Source: Opitutia bacterium
GTDB taxonomy: Bacteria; Verrucomicrobiota; Verrucomicrobiia; Opitutales; Opitutaceae
Direction: 5' to 3'
Assembly: GCA_016187945.1 (NCBI GenBank)
Contig: JACPIT010000009.1
Span: 248,001 to 312,000, forward strand
DNA: 64,000 bases
Of this stretch, positions 26,580-35,548 are shown in pieces. Within the stretch, counting starts at the first letter, position 1, and every line of letters starts with the position of its first letter. The translations under genes and the position numbers were made by a program. The notes beneath the pieces are model-generated. The model saw nothing but the letters and a program-made list of their open reading frames with translations. It was not told the origin of the DNA and ran no database searches.

Positions 26580-27611
26580 ATGTCCGCTGTCACCCTCGTC
26601 GATGTCGCGCGCGCTGCGGGCGTGCACAAGGCCACGGCCGCGCGCGCGCTACAGCGCGATCCGCGCATCACGCCCGAGACGCGACAGCTCGTCGAAGCCG
26701 CGGCGGCGAAGCTCGGCTACAAGGTGAATCATCTGCTCTCGGCGTGGATGAGCACGCGGCGCCGGCGCGTGCCGGTCGCGAGCGCGGTGATCGCCTACGT
26801 CACCGGCCATCCGACGCGCTACGGGTGGCGTCCGCCGGCGTCGGATTTGCCGGACTTTTTCCCGGGTGCACTCGCGCGGGCGGAACAGGCAGGTTTCAAG
26901 CTCGAGGATTTCTGGCTGCGCGAAAAGGGCATGACACCGGAGCGCTTCGCCGGAATCCTGCGCGCGCGGAACATTCCGAGCGTGCTCATCGGCCGCATGC
27001 CGGGAGCCGACACGACGCTCCTCGAATACGATTGGAGCGGCTTCTCGGTCGCCGCGCTCGGCGTGTCGCTCGCGGCGCCGGTGTTTCACCGCGTGCGCGA
27101 AAATCATTTTCACACCGCGAGCCTCGCGGCGAAACAGTGCCACGCGCGCGGCTTCCAGCGCATCGGACTGGCCTTCGATCGCGCCGACGATATCGGGCGC
27201 ATGAACGACATGTGGGTGGGCGGCTTTCTCAGCGAGCAGGTGAAATGGCCGCCGGCGCAACGCGTGCCGCCGCTGTTGAGTCACGCGCCGGATCGCGCGA
27301 AATTTCTCGCGTGGTTCAAACGCCATCGGCCGGACGTCGTCGTCGTCAGCCAGGCCGACCCGATGCGCGAGTGGCTCGCGTCGGCGAAGGTCGCGATCCC
27401 CGACGACGTGGGGCTGGTCGACCTGCGCTGCTACGATCCGCACGCAGGCGTGACGGGCGTGCACTACAACTTTTCGCAGACGGGCGCCGTGGGCGTGGAG
27501 ATGTTGATCGGGCTGATGCACCGCCAGGAACGCGGCGTGCCGGCGCACCCGCAGGACGTGTTGCTCGAGGGGAAATGGATCGAGGGCGGCACGCTCGGCA
27601 CGCCCAGGTAG
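26580..27611 (+). CDS. LacI-family transcriptional regulator
   Basis: 343 residues from the ATG at 26580. VTLVDVARAAGVHKATAARAL is the LacI helix-turn-helix, followed by ITPETRQLVEAAAAKLGYKVN (hinge) and a periplasmic-binding-protein-like sensor domain. Divergent from the GH38 gene, so a local sugar-responsive regulator is likely. The 109 bases upstream contain no obvious large dyad; possible distant sites are the palindromes at 23283 and 23330. Confidence 0.9.
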   Translation: MSAVTLVDVARAAGVHKATAARALQRDPRITPETRQLVEAAAAKLGYKVNHLLSAWMSTRRRRVPVASAVIAYVTGHPTRYGWRPPASDLPDFFPGALARAEQAGFKLEDFWLREKGMTPERFAGILRARNIPSVLIGRMPGADTTLLEYDWSGFSVAALGVSLAAPVFHRVRENHFHTASLAAKQCHARGFQRIGLAFDRADDIGRMNDMWVGGFLSEQVKWPPAQRVPPLLSHAPDRAKFLAWFKRHRPDVVVVSQADPMREWLASAKVAIPDDVGLVDLRCYDPHAGVTGVHYNFSQTGAVGVEMLIGLMHRQERGVPAHPQDVLLEGKWIEGGTLGTPR

Positions 27612-27627
27612 GCCGAGGGTCAGGCAC

Positions 27628-27703
27628 TGTAGGAGCGGCTTTACGCCGCGATTGCTGCGCTGTGCACGCCGCGTGCGAATCGCGGCGTAAAGCCGCTCCT
27701 ACA
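27628..27703. repeat. REP-like palindrome, family A
   Basis: 26-bp perfectly complementary arms (27628-27653 and 27678-27703; core GTAGGAGCGGCTTTACGCCG) around a 24-nt loop, exactly between the convergent LacI and MFS genes, whose stop is 3 bp away. Two further copies occur at 45959 and 46483. It may end transcription from both sides. Confidence 0.9.
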
Positions 27704-27705
27704 GT

Positions 27706-28968
27706 TTACGCGAGCGCGGATTTCGGGTCGCGTCGCCGCAGGAAATGCCACGCGAGCAACGCGGCGGCGAGCGGGTGCAGGCACGCGCCGACGAAGAACG
27801 GCGCGTTGTAGCCGAAATGATCGATGACGGTGCCGACGACGGCGTTGAACGCGATCGACGTCACGCCGCCGAGCGCGCTCATGATGCCGATCGACGACGC
27901 CAGCGTGTGCCGCGGCACGAGCGCGCCCATGAAGACCGAGCTCATGTTCAACCACGTCGCACACATCACCCAGACGAGCGTCACGAGCACGAGCGCCGCG
28001 AATTCCGAGCGGATGAGCGGCAACACGAAGGCGGCGGGCGCGAGCGCCGTGGCGCCGAGCAACAGCACCAGCCGCGCGCGCGGAGCGGTCCACCCGCGAG
28101 TGACGAGCCGGTCGGAAAACGCGCTGAAGCCGAGCGCTGCGGCCATGTAGACGAGCGGTGGAATCCACGTGAGCTGCCCCACTCGCGCGAGGCTCATGCC
28201 GACACGCTCCTGGAGAAAGGCCGTCTGCCAGTATTGGAAAAAGAACCAGAACGGATCGGAGATGACGCGCGCGAGGATGAGCATGCGCACGGACGGCAGC
28301 GACAACAGCAGCCGCACGCGCGCCCAGAGACCGAGATCGACCGCGGCGTCGCTCGCGGGGATGCGCGCCTCGGGCTCGGTCGGAGGCGGCGCGCCGGCGG
28401 CGCGGTTGGCCTGCCACCAGAGCGTGGCGATGACGAAGCCGGAGAGCCCGGGAATGAGAAACGCCCAGCGCCACCCGAGCCCGAGCGTCACGGCGGCGAC
28501 GAATGGCGGGCTGAGAATGTAGGCGGTTTGCTGAACGGTGTTCGCGAGCGAATACGCCAGCGCGCGCCGCTCCGAGGCGAACCAGGTGAAGATCGCGAGC
28601 GTGATCGCGGGCACGACGCCGGCTTCGGCGAGGCCGAGCACGAAGCGCGCGGCGGCAAGCTGGCCGAGTCCGTGCGCGGTGCCGGCGATGACGGTGGCGG
28701 CGGACATGCCGAGCACGCAGAGCGTGAGCGCGCGCCGGGTGCCGAAGCGGTCGATCCAGCCGCCGACGAAGAGATACATCGCCGTGTAGGGCACCATGAA
28801 TGCCGTCACGAGCAACGAGTAGCCGCTGTTGGTGAGACCGAGTTCGCTGCCGAGCGTCGTCTTCAGGATGCCGAGCACCGCGCGATCGCCGGCGAAGAGC
28901 GCGAAGATCAGACCGAGCACGGCGAGAATCCACCAGGCGGAGCGCGGCGTTTTTTGCGAGGGATTCAT
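27706..28968 (-). CDS. MFS transporter (anion:cation/hexuronate-like)
   Basis: 420 residues with 12 hydrophobic segments. GGWIDRFGTRRAL is the MFS loop 2-3 motif, and RFVLGLAEAGVVPAI the TM4/5 signature of the ACS group that carries hexuronates and other organic acids. It probably imports a sugar acid or small carboxylate. It lies in a carbohydrate gene block and ends at the family-A REP element. Substrate not assignable. Confidence 0.85.
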   Translation of the reverse strand: MNPSQKTPRSAWWILAVLGLIFALFAGDRAVLGILKTTLGSELGLTNSGYSLLVTAFMVPYTAMYLFVGGWIDRFGTRRALTLCVLGMSAATVIAGTAHGLGQLAAARFVLGLAEAGVVPAITLAIFTWFASERRALAYSLANTVQQTAYILSPPFVAAVTLGLGWRWAFLIPGLSGFVIATLWWQANRAAGAPPPTEPEARIPASDAAVDLGLWARVRLLLSLPSVRMLILARVISDPFWFFFQYWQTAFLQERVGMSLARVGQLTWIPPLVYMAAALGFSAFSDRLVTRGWTAPRARLVLLLGATALAPAAFVLPLIRSEFAALVLVTLVWVMCATWLNMSSVFMGALVPRHTLASSIGIMSALGGVTSIAFNAVVGTVIDHFGYNAPFFVGACLHPLAAALLAWHFLRRRDPKSALA

Positions 28969-29058
28969 GAAGCGGGGCGGGGGCGAAGGTGCGGCGAACT
29001 ACGCGAGAATTTCAGCAATGACTACAGCGATTTTCCACCAGAGCGACGTGTCGCGTGA

Positions 29059-29153
29059 AGTAGGGCCGGTTTTCAACCGGCCAGTTGAACCGTCGTTGCA
29101 AGTGAGGCGTGCGAGTGACGCTGCATTTCGGCCGGTCGAAGACCGGCCCTACT
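29059..29153. repeat. REP-like palindrome, family C
   Basis: Arms AGTAGGGCCGGTTTTCAACC... (29059-29082) and its near-complement (29130-29153, ending CCGGCCCTACT) with a 47-nt loop. Located in the intergenic region between the MFS start and the TonB receptor stop. Same architecture as families A and B but a different sequence. Confidence 0.8.
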
Positions 29154-29166
29154 CTCTCAAATAGAA

Positions 29167-29194
29167 GGGCTCGCCGCTTGCGCGCGGCGAGCCC
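29167..29194 (-). terminator. Hairpin terminator of the TonB receptor gene
   Basis: Perfect 11-bp stem GGGCTCGCCGC (29167-29177) with GCGGCGAGCCC (29184-29194), 6-nt loop, then TTCTATTT on the minus strand, 34 bp after the receptor's stop. The U-tract is imperfect. Confidence 0.65.
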
Positions 29195-29227
29195 CGAAGT
29201 CTAGCAGTGTATTTTCATACCCCCATG

Positions 29228-31513
29228 CTAGAAAGTGTAGGTCGTCGTCAGCCGGATGTTGCGGCCCGGATACGGCGAGAGGGAGAAGCGGCCGGAGGGT
29301 TGCCAGATCGTCTCGACGTCGGTGAGGTTGTCGACGTTCAGGTTGAAGCGGAACTTGCCGTAGGTGTAGCTCGCGCCGGCGTTGTAGATCGTGCGCGCGG
29401 GAGCGTAGAAGCTGACTTGCGCGACGACGCCGAGCGGGGTGGCGGTGATCGAGGGATCTTCGCCTGCCTGATCGCCGACGTGCGTGACGCCCGCGAACAC
29501 GCTGAGTCCCTTGGCCGAGCCTTCGTGGAAATCGTATTTGAGCATCGCGTTCATCGTCGTGTCCGGGATGTTGCGGCGGCGGCGGCCGAAGGCGTCGCGC
29601 AGTTTCATGTCGGTGTAGCTGCCGAGCACGGTGAGGTTCTTCGTGATGCCGCCGATGACGTCGAACTCGAGGCCCTTGTTCGTGAGGTCGGCCTTGAAGA
29701 ACTGCGGGTTGTTGACCGAATCGATGAAGTAGCTCGGGTTCGGCGTCACGATGTTGTTCTGCGTGATGTCGAAGTGCGAAGCGCCGAGCGAGAGGCGCTG
29801 ATTGAAGAACTCGGTCTTCACGCCGAACTCGTTCTGCTTGCCTTCCTGGAAGAGCGCGGCGCCGTTGAAGAGCACGCCGTTGGCGTTGGTCGAGTGGCTG
29901 TAGTAGACGGAGGCGTGCGGGGTGACCTTGAAGAGCGCGCCGTAGAGCGGGGTGTTCGTCGAGCCCTTGAGGACGGTCTGGGTGTTGTTGAGATTATTGC
30001 GGACGGGGACGTTGAGCCAGAGGCGCGAGACGCCGCCGCTGAGGAAGAGCCGCTCCTTGAAGAGCGCGACGCGAGCGAAGGCGTAGAGCTGTGTCTTGGT
30101 GTTTTCGGTGAGGCGGTCGGTGCCCTTCGTGTAGACGGTCGGGTGCGCGGGCAGGTCGATCGGCGCGGAGAGGTTGAGATTCGGAATCTGGCCGGAGGCG
30201 GCGTTCCAGGCGTAGCTCTCGGAGCTGAACATCGATTTCGAGGCGCCGGTGACGGTCTGGATGTTGGCGCCGCCGAGCTCCCAATTGCCGGCGAGGTCGG
30301 CCTGGAGTTGCACGTCCTTGTTGTAGGCGCGCTCGCGGCCGGAGCTGCGCGTGATGCTGGTGGGGTCGTATTGCGCGGAGAAGGTGGAGACGTAGGCGCC
30401 GGTCGAGTCCTTCGCCCAGGTGTAGTTCGGCGTGTAGATGCCGGTCATCGGGTTGTAGCGGCTGCTCTGCGTGGATTGGCCGGGCGTGACGAGGCCGGTG
30501 AAGTCGGTGTTGAAGCGATCGTAGTGCTTCATCGCGCCGAGGCGCAGGCTCATGTGGTCGCCGAGGGCGGTGGTGTATTCGGCGGTGATGCGGCGGAGCA
30601 TCACGTCGCGATAAGCCCAGTCGGCGGACGAGCCGTTGTTTTCGCCGTAGACGAAGCCGGGAGCGATGTCGGCGAGCGACATCGTCGCGCCGTTGGCGAG
30701 CGTCGGGCTGGCGTGGAGCGTGATCGAGGGATTCTGCGCGGCGCCGTAGGTGCCCCACTGGAGCCAGTTCACTTTCACCGTGAGCTTCGAGCGGTCGTTG
30801 ATGCGCCAGAGGAGCTGCGGGTTGACGCTCCAGCTCTTGATCGAGCCGCGGACGTAGGAATTCGCGTCCTGATAGCCGGCGACGACGCGGTAGGCGAAAT
30901 CCTTCGAGCCGAGCAACGCGCCGGTGGCGTCGTAGGCGATCTTGTTGGCGAATTCCTCGCCGAGCTCGAGCGTCATGACCTGGCCGCTCTCGAATTTCGG
31001 CGACTTCGTGATGACGTTGATCGAGCCGCCGGGCGTGCCGGTGGGCGCGAGGATGGCATTGGGGCCCTTCACGATTTCGACGCGCTCGTAGAGGAGCGGA
31101 TCGAGGTTGGCCTGGAAGCTGGAGCTGAAGTTGTCGATGGTGCGGCCGTCGTTCTCGAAGCCGCGGATCGTCTGGCGATCGAGGATGCCGCTACCGCCGG
31201 CGAGACGGCCGTTGCCGATGCCGGAGACGTATTGGGTGGCGTCGAAGAGCGAGGCGGCGCCGATGTCCTTGATGAAATCGTCCGTGATGACGTTGACCGT
31301 CGCCGGCGTGTCGATCAACGCGCCGCGAATGCGGGCGGCGGAGAGCGAGTCGGTCGCACGGTAGGAATTCGTGCGCTCGGACGAGACGGTGAACACAGGG
31401 AGCGTGACGGTATCCGACGCGGACGTCGCGGCCGGCGCAGCAGTCTGCGCCCGGAGAGCAACGGAGGAGGCAATCAACGCGAGCAGACGCGCCGAAGTGC
31501 GTAGGGTTTTCAT
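29228..31513 (-). CDS. TonB-dependent outer-membrane receptor
   Basis: 761 residues from the ATG at 31513. Signal peptide (MKTLRTSARLLALIASSVAL), plug domain with SLFDATQYVSGIGN, RQTIRGFENDG and VEIVKGPNAILAPTGTPGG, then a ~600-residue barrel ending in RLTTTYTF with the terminal Phe needed for insertion. The plug resembles ferric-siderophore-type receptors (FhuE/FpvA-like) more than SusC. It would import a large or scarce ligand using TonB energy; siderophore or glycan is undecided. Near LacI-regulated sugar genes but transcribed alone. Confidence 0.9.
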   Translation of the reverse strand: MKTLRTSARLLALIASSVALRAQTAAPAATSASDTVTLPVFTVSSERTNSYRATDSLSAARIRGALIDTPATVNVITDDFIKDIGAASLFDATQYVSGIGNGRLAGGSGILDRQTIRGFENDGRTIDNFSSSFQANLDPLLYERVEIVKGPNAILAPTGTPGGSINVITKSPKFESGQVMTLELGEEFANKIAYDATGALLGSKDFAYRVVAGYQDANSYVRGSIKSWSVNPQLLWRINDRSKLTVKVNWLQWGTYGAAQNPSITLHASPTLANGATMSLADIAPGFVYGENNGSSADWAYRDVMLRRITAEYTTALGDHMSLRLGAMKHYDRFNTDFTGLVTPGQSTQSSRYNPMTGIYTPNYTWAKDSTGAYVSTFSAQYDPTSITRSSGRERAYNKDVQLQADLAGNWELGGANIQTVTGASKSMFSSESYAWNAASGQIPNLNLSAPIDLPAHPTVYTKGTDRLTENTKTQLYAFARVALFKERLFLSGGVSRLWLNVPVRNNLNNTQTVLKGSTNTPLYGALFKVTPHASVYYSHSTNANGVLFNGAALFQEGKQNEFGVKTEFFNQRLSLGASHFDITQNNIVTPNPSYFIDSVNNPQFFKADLTNKGLEFDVIGGITKNLTVLGSYTDMKLRDAFGRRRRNIPDTTMNAMLKYDFHEGSAKGLSVFAGVTHVGDQAGEDPSITATPLGVVAQVSFYAPARTIYNAGASYTYGKFRFNLNVDNLTDVETIWQPSGRFSLSPYPGRNIRLTTTYTF

Positions 31514-31827
31514 GTGTTTGAGCGGAGCGTGGGGGTGACGGCCGGGGGCCGGCCAGGGGAGAATTCGCGCGCCGGGTCGAAAAGGGGTGGCTGCGATTTC
31601 GGTCGGCACCAAACGCGCCCCGGTCCCCCGCGGCAACGCACGCCAAATGCGACACGTCGCACGCGGAGGCTAAGAGTTAGATTCGACGTGCGGCCGCGCA
31701 ACGAACGTCTTCCACGCTGACCAAGCGTAATCGCGGGCGGGAGTGCGCGCCACGACGCGCGTGCCGCACGCGGCGCCTCGACCGCATCGAGAGCTCAACG
31801 CGTTCCTCCTCTCCCGCCGGCCTCGGC
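31514..31827. other. Intergenic region upstream of the TonB receptor
   Basis: 314 bases with no credible gene. It contains a perfect palindrome TGCGAC-AC-GTCGCA at 31648-31661 that could be an operator for the receptor, and a GC-rich hairpin (GCCGG...CCGGC) near 31545. No Fur-like box was recognised. Confidence 0.35.
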
Positions 31828-33605
31828 TCACGCCGCAAGCGGCTCGCCTTCGTTTTCGATCAGGCCTCGCGTCTGACGACGGACCAGCTCGGCGTAGTAA
31901 CCGCCCTGCCGCACGAGCGCACGGTGCGGGCCGACTTCGGCGATATGGCCGTCCTTGAGCACGAGGATGCGGTCGGCGTTCACGACCGTCGCGAGCCGGT
32001 GCGCGATGACGAATGTCGTGCGTCCCGCGAGCAGGCGCTCGAGCGCGTCCTGCACGAGCCCCTCCGACTCCGCGTCGAGCGAGGCCGTGGCCTCGTCGAG
32101 GATGACGATGCGCGGATCCTTGACGATCGCGCGCGCGATCGTGACGCGCTGCCGCTCGCCGACCGAGAGCAAGGCGCCGCGTTCGCCGACGGGCGTCTCG
32201 TAGCCTCGCGGCAAGCGCATCACGAAATCGTGCGCGTGCGCTGCGCGGGCGGCAGCTTCGACTTCCTCGGCCGTGGCGGTCGGCTTGCCGTAGACGATGT
32301 TGTTGTGGACGGTGTCGTTGAAGAGCAATGGGTCTTGCAGCACGACGCCGATGTGCCGGCGCACCGAGGTCTGCTTGAAGCGCCGCAAGTCGTGACCGTC
32401 GATCCGCACGACGCCGGCGACCGGGTCGTAGAAGCGCATCAGCAGCGCCATGAGCGTCGTCTTGCCGGAACCGCTGGGGCCGACGATCGCGATCGTTTCG
32501 CCCGGTTCGACGGCGAAGGTCAGGTCGCCGATCAGCGGACGCGTCGCGCCTTCGTAGTGAAACGACACGCGGTCGAACGCCACCGCACCGCGCACGTCGC
32601 GCAGCTCGAGCGCGTGCGGATCGTCCGCGAAGTGTTCGGGCTCGTCGAGGATCGCGAAGACTTCCGTCAACGCCGCGTTCGCGCGGTGCACCGTTTGGTA
32701 GATGCCGGTCAGGCTCTGCACGGGGCCGAACAAACCGCCGATGTAGCCGAGCAACGCACCAGCGTGCCCACTGTGATCTCACCGCGCACGATGAACATGC
32801 CGCCCGCATACACCGCCGCGATGCGCGCCGCGGCCACGACGAGATTGCTCGCCGCCGAGAAGCCGCTGTCGAGCCGCACGCCGCGCACCACAACGTCGTT
32901 GGCGGCCGCAACGTCCTGGAGAAAACGTCTCTGCTCCGCGTCCTCCATCGCGAAGCTCCGCACGGTCACGATGCCCGAGAGCACCTCGTTGAAGCGCGAG
33001 TAGATTCTCGCCCAGCGCTCCATCAGCGTCGTCTCGCGACGAATCTGCTCGGGCGTCGCCAGCGCCGCCGCGATCGCCGGCAGCGGCGTGAACAGCAGCA
33101 CGATGATCGCCAGCCGCCAATCCATCCGCACGACGACCGCGATCGCCATGGCGAGGTAGAGCACCGCCGGAAACGTGCTGAAGAGCAATTGAGTCAGCGT
33201 GCCGATCAGGCCCTGAATGCTGCGGTCGAGCTTTGTCGTGATCGCGCCCACGCCTTCGCTGCGTTGGATGCGCAGCGGCATGCGGTGCAGTTTTCCGACC
33301 GTGCCCTCGAGCAGGATGAGATGAATGCCGAGCCGCACGCGCCACGTCAGCCAGTTCGAGACGCTGTTGCCGACCTCGCGCAGCACCGCGAGCGTGGCGA
33401 GCACGACGACCATCTTCATCAGCGCCGGCGCGCGCCGCGCGCTGCCGAACTCGTCGAAAATTTCCTTCATGATCAACGGCTCGGCGGCGTTCATCGCCGC
33501 AACGACCACCGTCAGCAGCGTGATCATCACGATCGGTCCGCGAAACGGCGCCGCGAACTTCATCGCGCGTCGCAACCGCCCCGGCGCTTTCGGTCCGCGA
33601 GTCAC
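31828..33605 (-). pseudogene. MsbA-type ABC exporter half-transporter split by a -1 frameshift
   Basis: The membrane part reads from 33605 to a premature stop at 32709 (298 residues), and the ATPase part reads in the next frame from about 32754 to 31828. Walker A GPSGSGKTT, signature LSVGERQR, Walker B RIVILDEAT and IAHRL are intact. In the overlap, ITVGTLV is followed by RCSATS where restoring one base gives LLGYIGGLFGPV; the total is 1778 bp, one base short of 593 codons, i.e. a normal 592-residue exporter. One base is missing near 32751-32762. Sequencing error, recent mutation or programmed shift cannot be separated here. Confidence 0.85.
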
Positions 33606-34063
33606 GGCACCAATCCTCCCCTCCGATCTACGCCGCCAGCCGTCGCGCTTGCTTCTGCCTTGTCATGGCGAGGAGCGCAGCGACGAAGCAACCCAGCGCT
33701 CGCCGATTCGCCACACCCAACTCGGTCGGCGAGTCCTGCGCCGCGGCGCACCGCCTCCCGTGCCGGGCCGCAACCGTTCGCGATCACCTCGCGGCGGAGC
33801 AGCGCGCCGTGGTTGCGCACGAGCGACGCGAGCATTGCCCGCGTCGTCGCGAGCACCGGGGCGCGCCACGCGAGCGCGCCGTGCGCGGAGCTGTTCCGAT
33901 GAACGAAGTCGGGCGCGAACTCCGTTCCGCGCCGTGAACTCACGGCGGCGAAGGGACTCGACGCCCTACCTCGGGCGTGGGACGTAGTCGGTTGAATGCG
34001 CGGCGCACGATTGCGCGGAGGATCGGTGTTCATTCGTGGCTTTTTCCGCCGCCCGCTCGCCGA
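33606..34063. other. Intergenic region with a family-E repeat
   Basis: 458 bases without a convincing gene; frames on both strands lack a start signal and protein character. At 33661-33696 is a TGTCATGGCGAGGAGCGCAG... repeat whose inverted relative lies at 54263-54303. A small dyad CCGTGA-AC-TCACGG lies near 33935. I see nothing else. Confidence 0.5.
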
Positions 34064-35182
34064 TCAGGCGGCGAGGCCGCGCGCGCTGAGTTCGCCGCCG
34101 GCGTCGGGCGGCGGCGTGAGGGGGGTGGCGTCGCGCAGCCACTCGACGAGATCGGCGAGGCCGTCCGCAAAGCTGACTCGCGGCTCGTAGCCGAGCACGT
34201 GGCGCGCGAGCGAGATGTTGGCGAAGCAGTGCCGGATGTCGCCGGTGCGGTGTTGGCCGGTGATGCGCGGCGCGATGTGAGGCTTGTCGAGCGCGACGGC
34301 GACGCGCGTCGCGATCTCGCGCATCGTGAAGCGCTCGCCGCTGCCGAGATTGAACACGCGCCCAGCCGCTTCGGGCACTTCGAGCGCGAGCCGGCAGCCT
34401 TCGGCGATGTCGCGCACGTTCACGAAATCGCGCTGCTGGAGTCCGTCCTCGAAAATCACCGGCGGGCGGTCGTGAAGCAGTTGCGACGCGAAGATCGCGA
34501 GCACGCCCGTGTAGGGATTCGCAAGCGCCTGGCGCGGGCCGTAGACGTTGAAGAAACGCAGCGCGACCGTCGGGATGCGATACGCGCGACCGACGACCAG
34601 GCACATACGCTCCTGATCGTATTTCGAGAGCGCGTAGACGGAGCCGAGCGCCGGCGCTTTCGTCTCGGGCGTCGGCACCGGCGTGAGCGGCTGCCCGCGG
34701 CTCGTGCGCAGCTCCCACTCGTGCGTCCGGAGTTGCTCGAGCGAGCGCTCCTCGCCCGGCACGAGCACGCCCTCGCTCGAGCGGTAAAGGCCTTCGCCGT
34801 AGATGCTCAGGCACGACGCGACGATCAGCCGCTCGACCGGCCGCTCGACGAGCGCCTCAAGCAAGATCGCGGTGCCGTCGCCGTTCACGGAGGTATAGTC
34901 CGCGATTTGATACATGCTCTGGCCGACGCCGGCTTTCGCCGCGAAATGATAGACGGCGTCGACGCCGCGCAGGGCACGCCGCACGATCGCGGCGTCGCGC
35001 ACGTCGCCGACGATCAGCTCCACGTCCGGATGCAGGTAGTCCGGGCGCGAAGAATTTTCGCGGTGCACTTGAGGCGACAAGCAATCGAGGGCGCGCACCG
35101 TGTAGCCGCGCGCGATCAGATTATCCGCCAGGTGAGAACCGATGAAACCTGCTCCGCCCGTAATCAGAATTCTCTTCGCCAT
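34064..35182 (-). CDS. Extended SDR NAD-dependent epimerase/dehydratase
   Basis: 372 residues from the ATG at 35182 that directly precedes the Rossmann motif ITGGAGFIGSHLADNL. Active-site Tyr-x3-Lys is YALSKYDQ; FFNVYGPRQ and the C-terminal LGYEPRVSF are typical of nucleotide-sugar epimerases. It would interconvert or modify a UDP- or GDP-sugar. With glf and a glycosyltransferase 3 kb away it may serve surface glycan synthesis. The exact substrate cannot be read. Confidence 0.85.
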   Translation of the reverse strand: MAKRILITGGAGFIGSHLADNLIARGYTVRALDCLSPQVHRENSSRPDYLHPDVELIVGDVRDAAIVRRALRGVDAVYHFAAKAGVGQSMYQIADYTSVNGDGTAILLEALVERPVERLIVASCLSIYGEGLYRSSEGVLVPGEERSLEQLRTHEWELRTSRGQPLTPVPTPETKAPALGSVYALSKYDQERMCLVVGRAYRIPTVALRFFNVYGPRQALANPYTGVLAIFASQLLHDRPPVIFEDGLQQRDFVNVRDIAEGCRLALEVPEAAGRVFNLGSGERFTMREIATRVAVALDKPHIAPRITGQHRTGDIRHCFANISLARHVLGYEPRVSFADGLADLVEWLRDATPLTPPPDAGGELSARGLAA

Positions 35183-35548
35183 GGGATGAAAAGGAGCGCG
35201 GGGTTGTTCGCCGTCGGTCGTCGGCGGCGGAAGTTCCGCGCTGCCGACGCAAGTAGTGCCGCGCGCGCGCGAAAGGTTCCGGCGGCAAAATCCCGGCGCG
35301 TCGCGCGCGTGGCCGCGTGCGACGCGGCGGGCTCCAACCTCCGCGCCGCACGTCCGCGGGCGCGCCGGAGCCTTTTTTAGAGTGAAAGCCGGAGGTGTTT
35401 TCGCGGCGGCTTCGGGCGATGCACCGCGGGCGCGTTCCGGGGGCGTCGCATCACGGAACCGGAAACACGCGTCGCGCCCGGTCGATTGTGGCGGATGCCG
35501 CCCCATCAAGCGGCGACGGTTTTCATGCCACGGCATACGCGGTTCGCT
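35183..35548. other. Gap between epimerase and GH2 genes
   Basis: 366 bases, very GC-rich. I see no gene, no strong hairpin with a T-run, and no repeat shared with the rest of the window. It should hold the promoter of the epimerase. Confidence 0.4.

Noticed and set aside
29228-31513. SusC-type receptor with SusD partner
   Set aside because: Plug and barrel look like a siderophore-type receptor and no SusD-like gene is adjacent.
33602-34033. 143-codon minus-strand ORF between the ABC and epimerase genes
   Set aside because: No ribosome-binding site, biased composition, and it covers a dispersed intergenic repeat. No protein features.
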